From Pseudomonas sp. CFBP 13711 (GTDB lineage: Bacteria > Pseudomonadota > Gammaproteobacteria > Pseudomonadales > Pseudomonadaceae): a stretch of 64,000 nt of DNA. The notes under the pieces are model-generated. The model had not been told where the DNA came from. It searched no databases and worked only from the letters and a program-made list of their open reading frames with translations. Position 1 is the stretch's first letter. The number at the start of each line of letters is the position of its first letter. This document shows positions 9,008-18,055 of this stretch, in pieces. Made by a program: the position numbers and the translations under genes. Where the stretch lies: positions 254,940-318,939 of the forward strand of contig NZ_JACYVI010000008.1 in the NCBI RefSeq assembly GCF_014842265.1. The letters run 5' to 3'.

Positions 9008-9799
9008 TTACTTCGCGATCGGGTCCAGGCCGCTGGCTTTGATGGCCGGGGCGGCTGCCGAAGAACTCAGAAACTCCAGAAACTGTTTGGCCTGTTCAGG
9101 GTGTTTGCTCATGGTCACGACGCCGGCGGAGTAGAGGGTCATCTGCTGCGCCTGGTCGGGGATCAGGCCGATGATGTCGATGCCGTCCACCGGCTTGAGC
9201 TCGCTCAGCTGTTGAAACCCAATTTCAGCGTCTCCACGCGCAACGACTTCACCGACGGGCTCGGCGGGAATCATGCGGCTTTTGCTCTGAATGCGATCGG
9301 CGATGTGCATCTGGCTAAACAACACGCGGGACAGGTAAACGCCGCTGGCGCTGTCCGAATAGGCGATGCTTTTTGTGTCCAGCAGGGTCTGCTTGAAGGC
9401 TTCCATGGTGCTGATGTCAGGGTGGGGCGCGCCATGACGTACGGCCATGGCGATGTAGGATTTGCCCAGATCGACACGGGTTTTGGGATCGACCTTGCCG
9501 TCCTTGATCAACTTGTCCAGCGCCGCACCCACCATCAGCACCACGTCCGCCGGCTCGTGGCGGGCCAGTCGGTTTGGAATCGCCTGGGGCGTCGCGCCCA
9601 TCGATGGGGCTACCTCGCCTTGCAGCTTTACGCCGGCGCGCTGTTCGTAATCGGGGGCAACAGCCTTGAACGCACCCATGATCCCACCGGAACTCAGGAC
9701 GATCAGTTGAACGGGGGCAGGTGCCGTGGCGGCGTGGGAAAAAGCGACTGGAACGAGGGAGAGGGCGGCACTGAGGAGGTAAGGCAACATTCTTTTCAT
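9008..9799 (-). CDS. Periplasmic substrate-binding protein, ModA-like
   Basis: Extracytoplasmic solute-binding protein of 263 aa. A Sec signal peptide (basic start, hydrophobic 5-20, cleavage near SHA-AT at about 23) is followed by a binding domain resembling molybdate-binding proteins (LIVLSSGGIMGAF at the start, SDSASGVYLS in the centre). No modB or modC genes are adjacent, so this is an orphan binding protein whose ligand cannot be assumed to be molybdate. The start at 9799 has a GGAG-like site and begins the signal peptide directly. Confidence 0.78.
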   Translation of the reverse strand: MKRMLPYLLSAALSLVPVAFSHAATAPAPVQLIVLSSGGIMGAFKAVAPDYEQRAGVKLQGEVAPSMGATPQAIPNRLARHEPADVVLMVGAALDKLIKDGKVDPKTRVDLGKSYIAMAVRHGAPHPDISTMEAFKQTLLDTKSIAYSDSASGVYLSRVLFSQMHIADRIQSKSRMIPAEPVGEVVARGDAEIGFQQLSELKPVDGIDIIGLIPDQAQQMTLYSAGVVTMSKHPEQAKQFLEFLSSSAAAPAIKASGLDPIAK

Positions 9800-9972
9800 G
9801 GAGATAAACCCGGCGTTGGAGATGAATATGACGAAATAAAACAGCGCGGGCAGTATGTGGCAATTGTGAGATCAGTAAATCCCTTTCTTGCCGATACGCC
9901 TGCGCGTTTCGTCTTCAACCCCTTGCAGTGCCTGCGCCGGGCGGCTTTTCGCCCGACGCAGATAAAGCCGCT

Positions 9973-11895
9973 TTACACCTTGAAGTGGCTGACCAACATC
10001 TGCAGCTGGTTGCCCAGGCGGGCGAGTTCGACGCTGGACGCGGCGGTTTCTTCGCTGGCGGCGGCGGTCTGTTCTGACACGTCGCGCACGTTGACGATGC
10101 TGCGGCTGATCTCTTCGGCCACCGAGCTTTGCTGCTCGGCAGCGGCAGCGATCTGCTGGTTCATGGCCTGGATGTTCGACACCGTCTGGGTAATGCTTTC
10201 CAGCGAGGTACCGGCCTTGCGGGTCAGGGCAACGGAGCTGTCAGTCAGGTTGCGGCTGCTGAGCATGATCTCCGAGACTTGGCGCGTTCCGTTTTGCAGC
10301 GCGGCGACGAGGCCTTCGATCTCTTCGGTGGATTGCTGGGTGCGTTGCGCCAGGCCACGGACTTCATCGGCGACCACGGCAAAACCGCGACCGGCTTCAC
10401 CGGCCCGTGCGGCCTCGATGGCAGCGTTGAGGGCCAGCAGGTTGGTCTGCTCGGCGACGGCCTTGATCACGTCCATGACCTTGCCGATCTTGTCGCTTTC
10501 CTGTTCCAGCACGGTCATCGCGTCGGTGGAGCGAACCACCTCAGTGGCCAGCTTCTCGATCTGGACGATCGCTTCACCCACCACTTTGTCGCCCTCCCGT
10601 GCCTGCTTGTCAGCGGCAGAAGCGGCGACCGATGCTTGCTCGGCGTTGCGCGCCACCTCGTGAACAGTGGCCGACATTTCGTGCATCGCGGTGGCGACCT
10701 GGTCGGTTTCCACTTTCTGGCTGTTGACCCCGGCGCTGGTCTGTTCGGTCACGGCCGACAGCTCCTCGGCAGCGCTGGCAATCTGCGTGACGCTGTCACG
10801 GATGCCGCCGATCAATTCGCGCAGCGTGGCGCCCATGCGCTGGATGCCCATTTGCAGAACGCCCAGTTCATCTTTGCGGGTGACGACCATGTCGTGGGAC
10901 AAATCGCCCGACGCAATGCGGTCGACCACGGCCAGTGTCTGTTGAAGCGGACGGGTGATCTGACGGGTAATGATGATCGCCGCCAGCGTACCGAGGATCA
11001 GCGCCAGGAGCGTGCCGGCCAATTGCAGCGTGCGAGCTTGCTGGCTGTCGGCCTGGCCGAGGGTGATCTGCAAGTCATTCAGTTGCTGGGCCAATTTGAC
11101 AATGGCGCTTCCTTCCTCGGTCATCTCGGCCCGCGTCGTGTTGATCGTGTCCGTCGCGACCTTGAATCCCTGCACCGATTGGCGATAGCCGTTCAGCGCC
11201 GCTTCCAGCTGTTTCAGACGTTCGCCCTGAGTGCCGCCAAACATGGCGTTGAGCGGCGCGAGGCCGTCCATGGCGCTGGTCAGTTGGCGCATGGCCGTGT
11301 CTTCGGTTTTGGCCGAGACGCTGGCGGTGTAGCCGCGCACTTCATAGCGCACCAGCATCACGTCTTCGCGGGCTTTGATGACGGCCTGGTACTGCTCGAA
11401 ACGGCGTTCGTCCGTCGGGTCGATTTTCATTACGTCGTCGTTGATCGCGGCGATCAGGTCGGCCGCCTTCATGGCGTCAACGCCCATGTCGGCGCGAACC
11501 TTGGCGCTCGCCTGATAGGCCTCGCGCATTTTGCTCAATGAGGTCTCATAAGCGGCGATCTGCTCGCCCAACGCCTTGATGGGCGCGACGTTCAGTGGAT
11601 TGCTGAAGGTTTTCTGCAGAAATTGCTGCTGCGCCTTGAAGCTTTCGAGCGCAGTCTGCACGGTCTGCGCAGCGGCTTCGTCGCCATTGCTGAGCATGTA
11701 CTGCAGCCGCGTAATCCGAAGGTCAGTCAGCTTCTGGCTGAGTTTGGTGATGTCGGCAACACGGTCGCTGCGGTAGGTCATATTGCCCAGGCTGTTCCAG
11801 CCCACCAGAGCCAGCAGGGCAGTCAGTACAAGCACGACACCGAAACCGAGGGCCAGCTTCATGTTGACGCTAATGTTCGCGAACCAGCTGTTCAT
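9973..11895 (-). CDS. Methyl-accepting chemotaxis protein
   Basis: Membrane chemoreceptor of 640 aa. TM1 is at about 10-32. A periplasmic all-helical ligand-binding region of about 250 residues follows, with the VRYEVRGYTAS stretch typical of HBM or related double four-helix sensor domains. TM2 is at about 295-318, followed by HAMP and the cytoplasmic signalling domain. The hairpin tip EQTNLLALNAAIEAARAGE is intact. The C-terminus HFKV lacks a CheR-tethering pentapeptide. The ATG at 11895 is chosen over one 24 codons upstream because of GGAG at good spacing and a normal short cytoplasmic lead. If it is HBM-type, organic acids are plausible ligands. Confidence 0.9.
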   Translation of the reverse strand: MNSWFANISVNMKLALGFGVVLVLTALLALVGWNSLGNMTYRSDRVADITKLSQKLTDLRITRLQYMLSNGDEAAAQTVQTALESFKAQQQFLQKTFSNPLNVAPIKALGEQIAAYETSLSKMREAYQASAKVRADMGVDAMKAADLIAAINDDVMKIDPTDERRFEQYQAVIKAREDVMLVRYEVRGYTASVSAKTEDTAMRQLTSAMDGLAPLNAMFGGTQGERLKQLEAALNGYRQSVQGFKVATDTINTTRAEMTEEGSAIVKLAQQLNDLQITLGQADSQQARTLQLAGTLLALILGTLAAIIITRQITRPLQQTLAVVDRIASGDLSHDMVVTRKDELGVLQMGIQRMGATLRELIGGIRDSVTQIASAAEELSAVTEQTSAGVNSQKVETDQVATAMHEMSATVHEVARNAEQASVAASAADKQAREGDKVVGEAIVQIEKLATEVVRSTDAMTVLEQESDKIGKVMDVIKAVAEQTNLLALNAAIEAARAGEAGRGFAVVADEVRGLAQRTQQSTEEIEGLVAALQNGTRQVSEIMLSSRNLTDSSVALTRKAGTSLESITQTVSNIQAMNQQIAAAAEQQSSVAEEISRSIVNVRDVSEQTAAASEETAASSVELARLGNQLQMLVSHFKV

Positions 11896-12088
11896 TCCAT
11901 TTCTCCAGATCCGTAAATATTTGAAATCGTCAGCTGGAGGGTTTTTGTTATGGAGCCAGCAAAACATTCATGTGTACGAATGCATCGGCAGATTCGCGAG
12001 AATCTGAAACCGATGTCGGAATTGTCCGACAGTCGTGTGCGAGCGGAGGTATAGGCAGGAGAAAAAACGCGGGGCCCAGAAACAATCA

Positions 12089-12108
12089 AGCCCGGCAAAG
12101 GCCGGGCT
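12089..12108 (-). terminator. Probable intrinsic terminator of the repeat-protein gene
   Basis: An 8-bp GC stem (AGCCCGGC/GCCGGGCT) with a 4-nt loop is followed, on the minus strand, by a T-rich stretch (TTGATTGTTT). It lies just beyond the stop of the secreted repeat protein. Confidence 0.65.
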
Positions 12109-12129
12109 GGGGGAGGAGCAGAGTGTCGA

Positions 12130-12516
12130 TCAGCTCAGGCGGCTGGCACCGACGTGGTCTGCACCGTCAGCGGCAACACGACCCAGTTGGGTGTGCGACG
12201 AACCGTTTTCAGCAACGCGATTTGCACCGACGCGGTCGGCACCGTCAGCAGCAACGCGGTTTGCACCAACGCGATCAGCGCCATCGGCAGCAACGCGGTT
12301 TGCACCAACGCGGTCGGCACCGTCAGCAGCAACGCGATTTGCACCAACGCGGTCAGCGCCGTCGGCAGCAACACGATTGATGTTGGTGTGGGAAGAGCCG
12401 TTTTCAGCAACGATTGGCGCGTTTACAAATGGGCTGGCATCAACAGCAGGGAGGGCGAAAGCGCTGATTGCCAGTACAGAGAAGGCCAGGCCAAGAATCA
12501 GTGTGTTGGTTTTCAT
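12130..12516 (-). CDS. Small secreted protein built of seven 13-residue repeats
   Basis: A 128-aa protein with a clear Sec signal peptide (MKTNTLILGLAFSVLAISAFA). After residue about 34 the mature part is seven tandem 13-residue units. Four read RVAADGADRVGAN exactly, one is a near copy ending DHVGAS, and two are a variant type (IVAENGSSHTNIN and RVAENGSSHTQLG). The ATG at 12516 has GGAG upstream. Similar V-A-A-D/E-G-S-D-R repeats occur in small Pseudomonas exported proteins sometimes labelled phage infection protein; that recollection needs checking. The function is unknown. The D-G-x-D spacing could suit a beta-helix or metal-binding fold, which is speculation. Confidence 0.78.
   Translation of the reverse strand: MKTNTLILGLAFSVLAISAFALPAVDASPFVNAPIVAENGSSHTNINRVAADGADRVGANRVAADGADRVGANRVAADGADRVGANRVAADGADRVGANRVAENGSSHTQLGRVAADGADHVGASRLS
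12145..12470. repeat. 39-bp tandem coding repeat
   Basis: The seven 13-codon units are also visible as DNA repeats of 39 bp. Four central copies (about 12220-12375) are nearly identical, differing at a few positions, with more diverged copies on both sides. Near-identical tandem DNA like this is prone to copy-number change by slippage or recombination. Confidence 0.85.
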
Positions 12517-12814
12517 GGGGGTTGCTCCAGTACGTTTGATGAGTGGGTGACTCGGTATGGAGCTGATGTTACTCGCCGCAAAATTAATCAGAACTCAATA
12601 CGATTGGTAGCGAACATTGTCGGCGTTGATAGTTGATTCAGCGATGGCTTGCCCCGCTGCTCGTCAAACGCTGGCGTCAATCTTTGCGCTGTCCTTTGTA
12701 CCGGACATGAAATATTTCAACTGTTGATAAGTCCATCATCCCCCTACCGTGTAAAGGCCGCGAGACTTCACTGCCGCCGCGGGCGTTTTCTCACTCAGGA
12801 CGGGACGTTGGGCC
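12517..12814. other. Intergenic region
   Basis: About 300 bases between divergent genes. No palindrome, terminator or convincing ORF was seen; it should hold the promoters of the repeat-protein gene and the acyltransferase gene. Confidence 0.4.
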
Positions 12815-13990
12815 ATGGGATCAGTTCAGCGATTCACCACGCTAGATAGTTTCAGGGGCGTTTTCGCGTTGTTGGTGGTGTTCTATCACCTGCACGTGGT
12901 GGGCGCTTTCATCGAGCTGCCGTTTTTTCGCAGAGCGGACATCCTCCTCAACTTCTTCTTCGTGCTCAGCGGCTTTGTCCTGGCCCATTCCTATGGGCTG
13001 AAGCCGCAATTCGGCTTCAAGCGTTTCGTCATCTCGCGCCTGTTCCGCCTGTACCCACTGCACGTCGTGATGCTGCTGGTGTTTATCCTCTTCGAAGGGG
13101 TGCGCTGGGCGGCCTGGAAGAAAGGCTTCACCTTGAACAACGTGCCGTTCACCGGTCTCTTCGCCCCGTCGGAGATCCTGCCCAATCTGCTGCTGGTGCA
13201 AGCCTGGACGACGCTCACCGAAACCATGTCGTTCAACTACCCGTCGTGGAGCATCAGCATCGAGTTCTATATCTACATGCTCTTCGGCGGGCTGTGCCTG
13301 CTCTCACTGAGAAGCCGCTTTCTGATGTTTGCCTGCGTGGCCGTCGTCGCATTCACGATGATCTTCACCGAAAACGAACCGCTGGTCTGGCGCGCGATGC
13401 TGGGTTTGTCCTGCTTCTTCGCTGGCAATATCACGTACCTCGCCTACCTGTTGGTTCGCGACCGATTCGTGCCGGTGCGCTGGCTGATGACGGTGCTCGA
13501 AGTGGCGCTCACGTGCACAACGTACTGGATGGTGATGAACGACTACAGCGACCGCTCGCCCATTGCCAGTCTGACGTTCTGCGTGTTGGTGCTGGTGTTC
13601 GCATTCGAAGCCGGGCTGGTATCGACGTTCCTGAAAACCGCCGTGTTCAGGCTGTTGGGCAAGTTGTCGTACTCCATCTACATGACCCACGCTGCGCTGC
13701 TGTTTTGCCTGTCGACGATGTTCATCGTGGCGCAGAAGCTCACCGGCCGCGATCTGTCGCCGATGATCAACGGCCAGCGTTTCATGGACACAGGTTCCGA
13801 GCTGGGCAACAACGCGCTGGTGGTTGCCGTCACCCTCGCAGCGATCGGCCTGGCTGCTCTGGCTCATAAGTACATCGAGCTGAAGGGCGTCGAGTTGGGC
13901 AAGTGGGTCACCGGAGCCTCGAACGGCAAAGCGCCGGTCAAGCAGGGTATTGGCGGTGGCCTGAAGCCGCAGGTTGATCGCGCGGCGTGA
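12815..13990 (+). CDS. Acyltransferase 3 family membrane protein (OafA/YrhL-like)
   Basis: Integral membrane O-acyltransferase of 391 aa with about ten hydrophobic segments. The family features TLDSFRGVFALLVVFYHLH (N-terminal, with the conserved Arg and His) and FFFVLSGFVLAHSYG are visible. Members transfer acetyl or other acyl groups to surface sugars such as O-antigen, exopolysaccharide or peptidoglycan. No glycan biosynthesis genes lie nearby, so the acceptor is unknown. Confidence 0.87.
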   Translation: MGSVQRFTTLDSFRGVFALLVVFYHLHVVGAFIELPFFRRADILLNFFFVLSGFVLAHSYGLKPQFGFKRFVISRLFRLYPLHVVMLLVFILFEGVRWAAWKKGFTLNNVPFTGLFAPSEILPNLLLVQAWTTLTETMSFNYPSWSISIEFYIYMLFGGLCLLSLRSRFLMFACVAVVAFTMIFTENEPLVWRAMLGLSCFFAGNITYLAYLLVRDRFVPVRWLMTVLEVALTCTTYWMVMNDYSDRSPIASLTFCVLVLVFAFEAGLVSTFLKTAVFRLLGKLSYSIYMTHAALLFCLSTMFIVAQKLTGRDLSPMINGQRFMDTGSELGNNALVVAVTLAAIGLAALAHKYIELKGVELGKWVTGASNGKAPVKQGIGGGLKPQVDRAA

Positions 13991-14013
13991 ATCCCCTTTG
14001 GTTGCGCTGAGCC

Positions 14014-15252
14014 TTAACTGCGGCGCAACCACTCAACCATCCCCAGCCCTGCCGCGCGGCCGCTGGCGAAGCAGGCGGTCAGCAGATAGCCGCCGGTAGG
14101 CGCTTCCCAGTCGAGCATCTCGCCAGCGCAGAAGACGCCGGGCAGCGACGGGATCATCAGGTGCTCGTTCAGTGCTTCGAATTTCACTCCGCCTGCCGTG
14201 CTGATGGCCTCATCCAGCGGGCGCGGCGTGATCAGTGTCAGCGGCAAGGCCTTGATCGCACGCGCAAGCAGGGCTGGATCAGCGAATGTCGCAGCGGGGG
14301 TAAGCTCACGTAACAGCGCCGCTTTCACCCCGTCGAGGCCCAGCTGGCTGTGCAGATGCTTGGACGTCGAGCGGGAACCGCGGGGTTTGCTCAGGGCCTT
14401 TTGCACCTCGGCAACGCTTTTGCCGGGCAGCAGATCAATCTCGACCGTGGCCGACCCCGACTGATTGATCGCCTCACGGATCTGCGCGGACAAAGCGTAA
14501 ACGAGGCTGCCCTCGACACCGCCCTGCGTGACCACGCCTTCCCCCAGCCGCAGGTTTTGCCCCTCCAGGCCCATCGCGATGTTCTTCAGCGGCGCGCCGG
14601 CGAATTTGCTGCGCAGCAGTTCGCTCCAGGCCGAGACTTCGAACCCGCAATTGGCGGCTTGCAGCGGCGCGACGTTGACCCCGCGTTGTTCAAGCAGCGG
14701 TACCCACGCACCGTCCGAGCCCAGCCGCGACCAGCTTGCTCCGCCCAACGCCAGCAGCGTGGCGGCAGGGTTCAGGGTGACTTCACCTTCGGGACCGTCG
14801 ACTCGCAACGTATTGTCGGCATTCCACCCCAGCCACCGATGACGGGTGTGGATAACGACGCCGGACTCGCGCAGTCGCTTGAGCCAGGCGCGCAGCAGCG
14901 GCGCGGCCTTCATGTCGGTGGGGAACACACGCCCGGAACTGCCAACGAACGTCTGGATGCCCAGGCCGTGAATCCACTCGCACAGCGCCTGGGCGCCGAA
15001 GCTGCGCAGCAAGGGCGCGATTACCGGGGCGCGTTCGGCGTAGCGGGCAACGAACGCAGGCGACGGCTCGGAGTGGGTGATGTTCATGCCGCCGACGCCC
15101 GCCAGCAGAAACTTGCGCCCGACCGAGGGCATGGCGTCGTAGAGGTCCACCTTGAAACCGGCGTGGCTCAGCACTTCAGCGGCCATCAGGCCGGCAGGGC
15201 CGCCGCCGATGATGGCGACTGTCTGGGTGCTTGAGGTGGCGGTTGACGTCAT
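14014..15252 (-). CDS. FAD-dependent oxidoreductase, HI0933/YhiN family (TIGR03862-type)
   Basis: Flavoprotein of about 412 aa. The FAD-binding GGGPAGLMAAEVL is at about 16-28, and a second nucleotide-contact segment FCAGEMLDWEAPTGGYLLTACFASG lies at the C-terminus, both typical of YhiN-like proteins. The frame extends 12 codons upstream to 15288; the ATG at 15252 places the FAD motif close to the N-terminus, although neither start has a strong SD. The biological role of the family is not established. Confidence 0.83.
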   Translation of the reverse strand: MTSTATSSTQTVAIIGGGPAGLMAAEVLSHAGFKVDLYDAMPSVGRKFLLAGVGGMNITHSEPSPAFVARYAERAPVIAPLLRSFGAQALCEWIHGLGIQTFVGSSGRVFPTDMKAAPLLRAWLKRLRESGVVIHTRHRWLGWNADNTLRVDGPEGEVTLNPAATLLALGGASWSRLGSDGAWVPLLEQRGVNVAPLQAANCGFEVSAWSELLRSKFAGAPLKNIAMGLEGQNLRLGEGVVTQGGVEGSLVYALSAQIREAINQSGSATVEIDLLPGKSVAEVQKALSKPRGSRSTSKHLHSQLGLDGVKAALLRELTPAATFADPALLARAIKALPLTLITPRPLDEAISTAGGVKFEALNEHLMIPSLPGVFCAGEMLDWEAPTGGYLLTACFASGRAAGLGMVEWLRRS

Positions 15253-15447
15253 GGCTAAGCGAACACCGGTTGGGTAGGGGGCGCGCATTCTACGCGAGCT
15301 TCGTGAAACGCGGCCAGCCTGTGGAAAACTTATCGATCAAAAAACGCACAGTGCGCGCGAGCCCCATTGATATCAGGGGATCACGCCCTTGCACTCAGGT
15401 TATCCACAGGCGGTTCCACAGGGGATGTGGGTAAGTGATGTCATCAC
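15253..15447. promoter_or_regulatory. Intergenic region with a DnaA-box-like site
   Basis: The region contains TTATCCACA (15400-15408), a perfect DnaA 9-mer, next to further CCACAG/TGTGG pieces (15415-15430). A single box far from an origin context is more likely chance or a titration/regulatory site than an origin. Confidence 0.4.
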
Positions 15448-16365
15448 TCAAAGCCCGCGCTCTATCCACATCCGCTGCGCACTGTGGTGCAGAATCCCGT
15501 GCCGTTGAGCAAGTGCTTGCCGGTCCTTGCTGTAGCCACCGCCAATCACGCCCATCACCGGAATGTCCCGGCCCAGGCAATGACGCATCACCGCCTCGTC
15601 GCGGCGGGCAACCCCCGCATCGGTCAGCTGCAAATAGCCCAACGCGTCGTCCTTGTGCACATCCACGCCGGCGTCGTACAGCACCAGATCGGGCTGATAC
15701 AGCGGCAGCAGGTAATTGAGCGTGTCGTCGACCACCTTCAGGTAGTCGTCGTCACCCATGCCCATCGGCAGCGGAATGTCCCAGTCACTTTGGGCCTTGC
15801 GCGCAGGGAAGTTCTTTTCGCAGTGCAGCGAGACGGTGATCGCGTCATCGGTGTGTTCGAGAATCCGCGCAGTGCCGTCACCCTGGTGCACGTCGCAGTC
15901 AAAAATCAGCACCCGGTCGACGCGTCCGCTTTGCAGCAGGTACTGACTGATGATCGCCAGGTCGTTGAAGATGCAAAACCCCGCCGGGTAATCGTAATGG
16001 GCATGGTGAGTGCCGCCGGCAAGGTGACAGGCCAGTCCGTGTTGCAGCGCCAGTTCCGCTGTCAGCAAAGAGCCACCTACCGCGCGTACCGTACGTCGGG
16101 CCAGATCCTGGGTCCAGGGCAGGCCAAGGCGACGTTGATCTTCCCGCGACAGCGCGCCTTCCATATAACGGCTGATGTAACCGGGGTCATGGGCCAGCAC
16201 GAGGATGTCCGTTGGGCAGACCAGCGGGCGAAACAATTGAGCATCTGTGGTCAGGCCGGTGTCGATAAGGTGGTCGCGCAGAAGCCGGAACTTGTCCATC
16301 GGGAAGCGATGGTCGGGCGGAAAGTCCGGGCTGTAGTCTTCGTGGTAAATGAGGGGCAGGGGCAT
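15448..16365 (-). CDS. Histone deacetylase-family hydrolase
   Basis: Zinc-dependent deacetylase of the HDAC/acetoin-utilisation/acetylpolyamine amidohydrolase family, 305 aa. The tandem active-site histidines are H120-H121 in GGTHHAHYDYPAGFC. Zinc ligands come from FDCDVHQGDGT (about 155-165) and the later YDAGVDVHKDD. The frame is open 38 codons further upstream, but the ATG at 16365 starts directly at the family N-terminus (PLIYHEDY). It is a single gene, divergent from the GNAT gene. Substrate is not predictable; small acetylated amines or acetyl-lysine are options. Confidence 0.88.
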   Translation of the reverse strand: MPLPLIYHEDYSPDFPPDHRFPMDKFRLLRDHLIDTGLTTDAQLFRPLVCPTDILVLAHDPGYISRYMEGALSREDQRRLGLPWTQDLARRTVRAVGGSLLTAELALQHGLACHLAGGTHHAHYDYPAGFCIFNDLAIISQYLLQSGRVDRVLIFDCDVHQGDGTARILEHTDDAITVSLHCEKNFPARKAQSDWDIPLPMGMGDDDYLKVVDDTLNYLLPLYQPDLVLYDAGVDVHKDDALGYLQLTDAGVARRDEAVMRHCLGRDIPVMGVIGGGYSKDRQALAQRHGILHHSAQRMWIERGL

Positions 16366-16493
16366 GGTGAGCACGCGTCTGGTTCGAAGGGGAATCTTGC
16401 CAGTTCTGACGATCACCGCACAGCGATTTGCCTGGGCGGGGAGATCGCCAGCCGGCGGGCATTTTGAGAGGCGAGGCAACAGGGAGACGATCG

Positions 16494-17057
16494 ATGGAGC
16501 CGATTCTTGAGCTCAACAGCGCACGCTTGTTGATGCGTCAATGGCGAGATGATGATTTGCCAGCCTTCGCGAAGATGTGCGCCGATCCACAAGTGATGCG
16601 CTACTTTCCGCAGCCCTTGAGCCGCATGGAAAGCGCCAAGCTGATCGGCCGAGTGCGCGGGCATTTTGCCGAGTATGGTTTCGGCTTCTGGGCCCTTGAA
16701 CGCAGGGACACCGGTGAATTCATCGGTTTCACCGGCCTGGCCGTGGTGGGCTTCGAGGCAGGATTTACGCCAGCGGTAGAGATCGGCTGGCGCCTGGCCC
16801 GCGAGCATTGGGGCCTGGGTTATGCCAGCGAAGCCGCCTGGACGGTCCTTGGCTGCGGATTCGAGCACCTGGACATGGACGAAATCGTGGCATTTGCGGC
16901 GGTCAATAATCTGCCCTCGCAGAAGGTCATGCAGGCCATCGGCATGCGCAACGATCCGGCTGACAACTTCGATCATCCGAAATTGCCCAACGGCCATCCA
17001 CTCAGGCCCCACGTGTTGTATCGCATCAACCGGGCGGGCTGGTTGGCGACGCTTTAA
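16494..17057 (+). CDS. GNAT acetyltransferase, RimJ/RimL type
   Basis: N-acetyltransferase of 187 aa. The N-terminal strand SARLLMRQWRDDDLPAF and the acetyl-CoA segment IGWRLAREHWGLGYASEA (about 99-116) are typical of the RimJ/RimL/spermidine group. The ATG at 16494 with AGGGAG upstream is preferred to one 22 codons earlier. The acceptor (protein N-terminus, amino acid or antibiotic) is unknown. Confidence 0.87.
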   Translation: MEPILELNSARLLMRQWRDDDLPAFAKMCADPQVMRYFPQPLSRMESAKLIGRVRGHFAEYGFGFWALERRDTGEFIGFTGLAVVGFEAGFTPAVEIGWRLAREHWGLGYASEAAWTVLGCGFEHLDMDEIVAFAAVNNLPSQKVMQAIGMRNDPADNFDHPKLPNGHPLRPHVLYRINRAGWLATL

Positions 17058-17185
17058 ACAGCTGCGGGAATCGGGCTACAAACCTCTGTATCATTTCGTC
17101 CCACTTCCATATGCGCCGGCCTACGGCGCCCATGGCCTGATTGATGCGATGACGGTTGGCGAGACGACCGTGTGAGGAACCCTGA

Positions 17186-18055
17186 ATGAGTCACGTGCTG
17201 GATGATCTGGTGTCGCTGTTGAGTCTGGAGCCGATCGAAGAAAACCTCTTCCGCGGACGCAGCCAGGACCTTGGCTTTCGCCAGCTGTTTGGCGGTCAGG
17301 TACTGGGTCAGTCGCTGTCGGCGGCGAGCAAGACGGTTGAAGACGCGCGCCATGTGCATTCGCTGCATGGCTATTTCCTGCGCCCCGGCGACGCGCACTT
17401 GCCCGTGGTGTATCAGGTGGACCGGGTCCGCGACGGCGGCAGTTTCAGCACGCGCCGGGTGACGGCCATTCAGAAAGGCCATCCGATTTTCACCTGCAGC
17501 GCGTCGTTCCAGTACGACGAAGAAGGCTTCGAGCACCAGACCCATATGCCGCAGGTGGTCGGCCCGGAAAACCTGCCGTCGGAGCTTGAATTGATGCGTC
17601 AGCGCGAGCACCTGATTCCCGAGCACATGAAGGACAAACTGCTGTGCCCCAAGCCCATCGAATTCCGGCCAGTCACCGAGTCTGATCCCTACAACCCGAA
17701 GCCTGCTGATCCGGTGAAATACATCTGGTTTCGCGCCGACGGCACCCTGCCCGACATCCCCGCCCTGCACCGCTACATGCTTGCTTACGCGTCGGACTTC
17801 AACCTGCTGACCACCTCGCTGTTGCCCCATGGCAAGACGGTCTGGCAGAAAGACATGCAGATCGCCAGCCTGGATCACTCGCTGTGGTTCCACGGTGAAC
17901 TGCGCGCTGACGACTGGCTGCTTTACGCCATGGACAGCCCATGGGCCGGTAATTCGCGCGGGTTCTCCCGAGGCAGCGTATTCAATCGCGAGGGCAAGCT
18001 TGTGGCGTCGGTCAGTCAGGAAGGTTTGATTCGCCACCGTAAGGATTGGTCATGA
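17186..18055 (+). CDS. tesB: Acyl-CoA thioesterase II
   Basis: Double-hotdog thioesterase that hydrolyses acyl-CoA to fatty acid and CoA, 289 aa, the standard TesB length. Recognisable segments are RGRSQDLGFRQLFGGQVLGQ near the N-terminus and the C-terminal domain with the conserved Asp in YASDFNLLTTSLLPHG. The stop overlaps the start of the HAD gene (ATGA), so the two are coupled. Confidence 0.93.
   Translation: MSHVLDDLVSLLSLEPIEENLFRGRSQDLGFRQLFGGQVLGQSLSAASKTVEDARHVHSLHGYFLRPGDAHLPVVYQVDRVRDGGSFSTRRVTAIQKGHPIFTCSASFQYDEEGFEHQTHMPQVVGPENLPSELELMRQREHLIPEHMKDKLLCPKPIEFRPVTESDPYNPKPADPVKYIWFRADGTLPDIPALHRYMLAYASDFNLLTTSLLPHGKTVWQKDMQIASLDHSLWFHGELRADDWLLYAMDSPWAGNSRGFSRGSVFNREGKLVASVSQEGLIRHRKDWS

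Noticed and set aside
10129..11541. A 470-codon open frame on the plus strand
   Set aside because: Exactly antisense to the chemoreceptor gene, whose motifs are unmistakable; its composition is the usual GC-rich mirror frame.
12154..12636. A 160-codon plus-strand frame with regular repeats (TNAVGTVSSNAV)
   Set aside because: The regularity is the antisense image of the 39-bp coding repeat; the minus-strand frame has a signal peptide and SD.
15400..15430. DnaA-box cluster as a replication origin
   Set aside because: Only one perfect 9-mer, no AT-rich unwinding element, and none of the dnaA-dnaN-gyrB or rpmH genes nearby.
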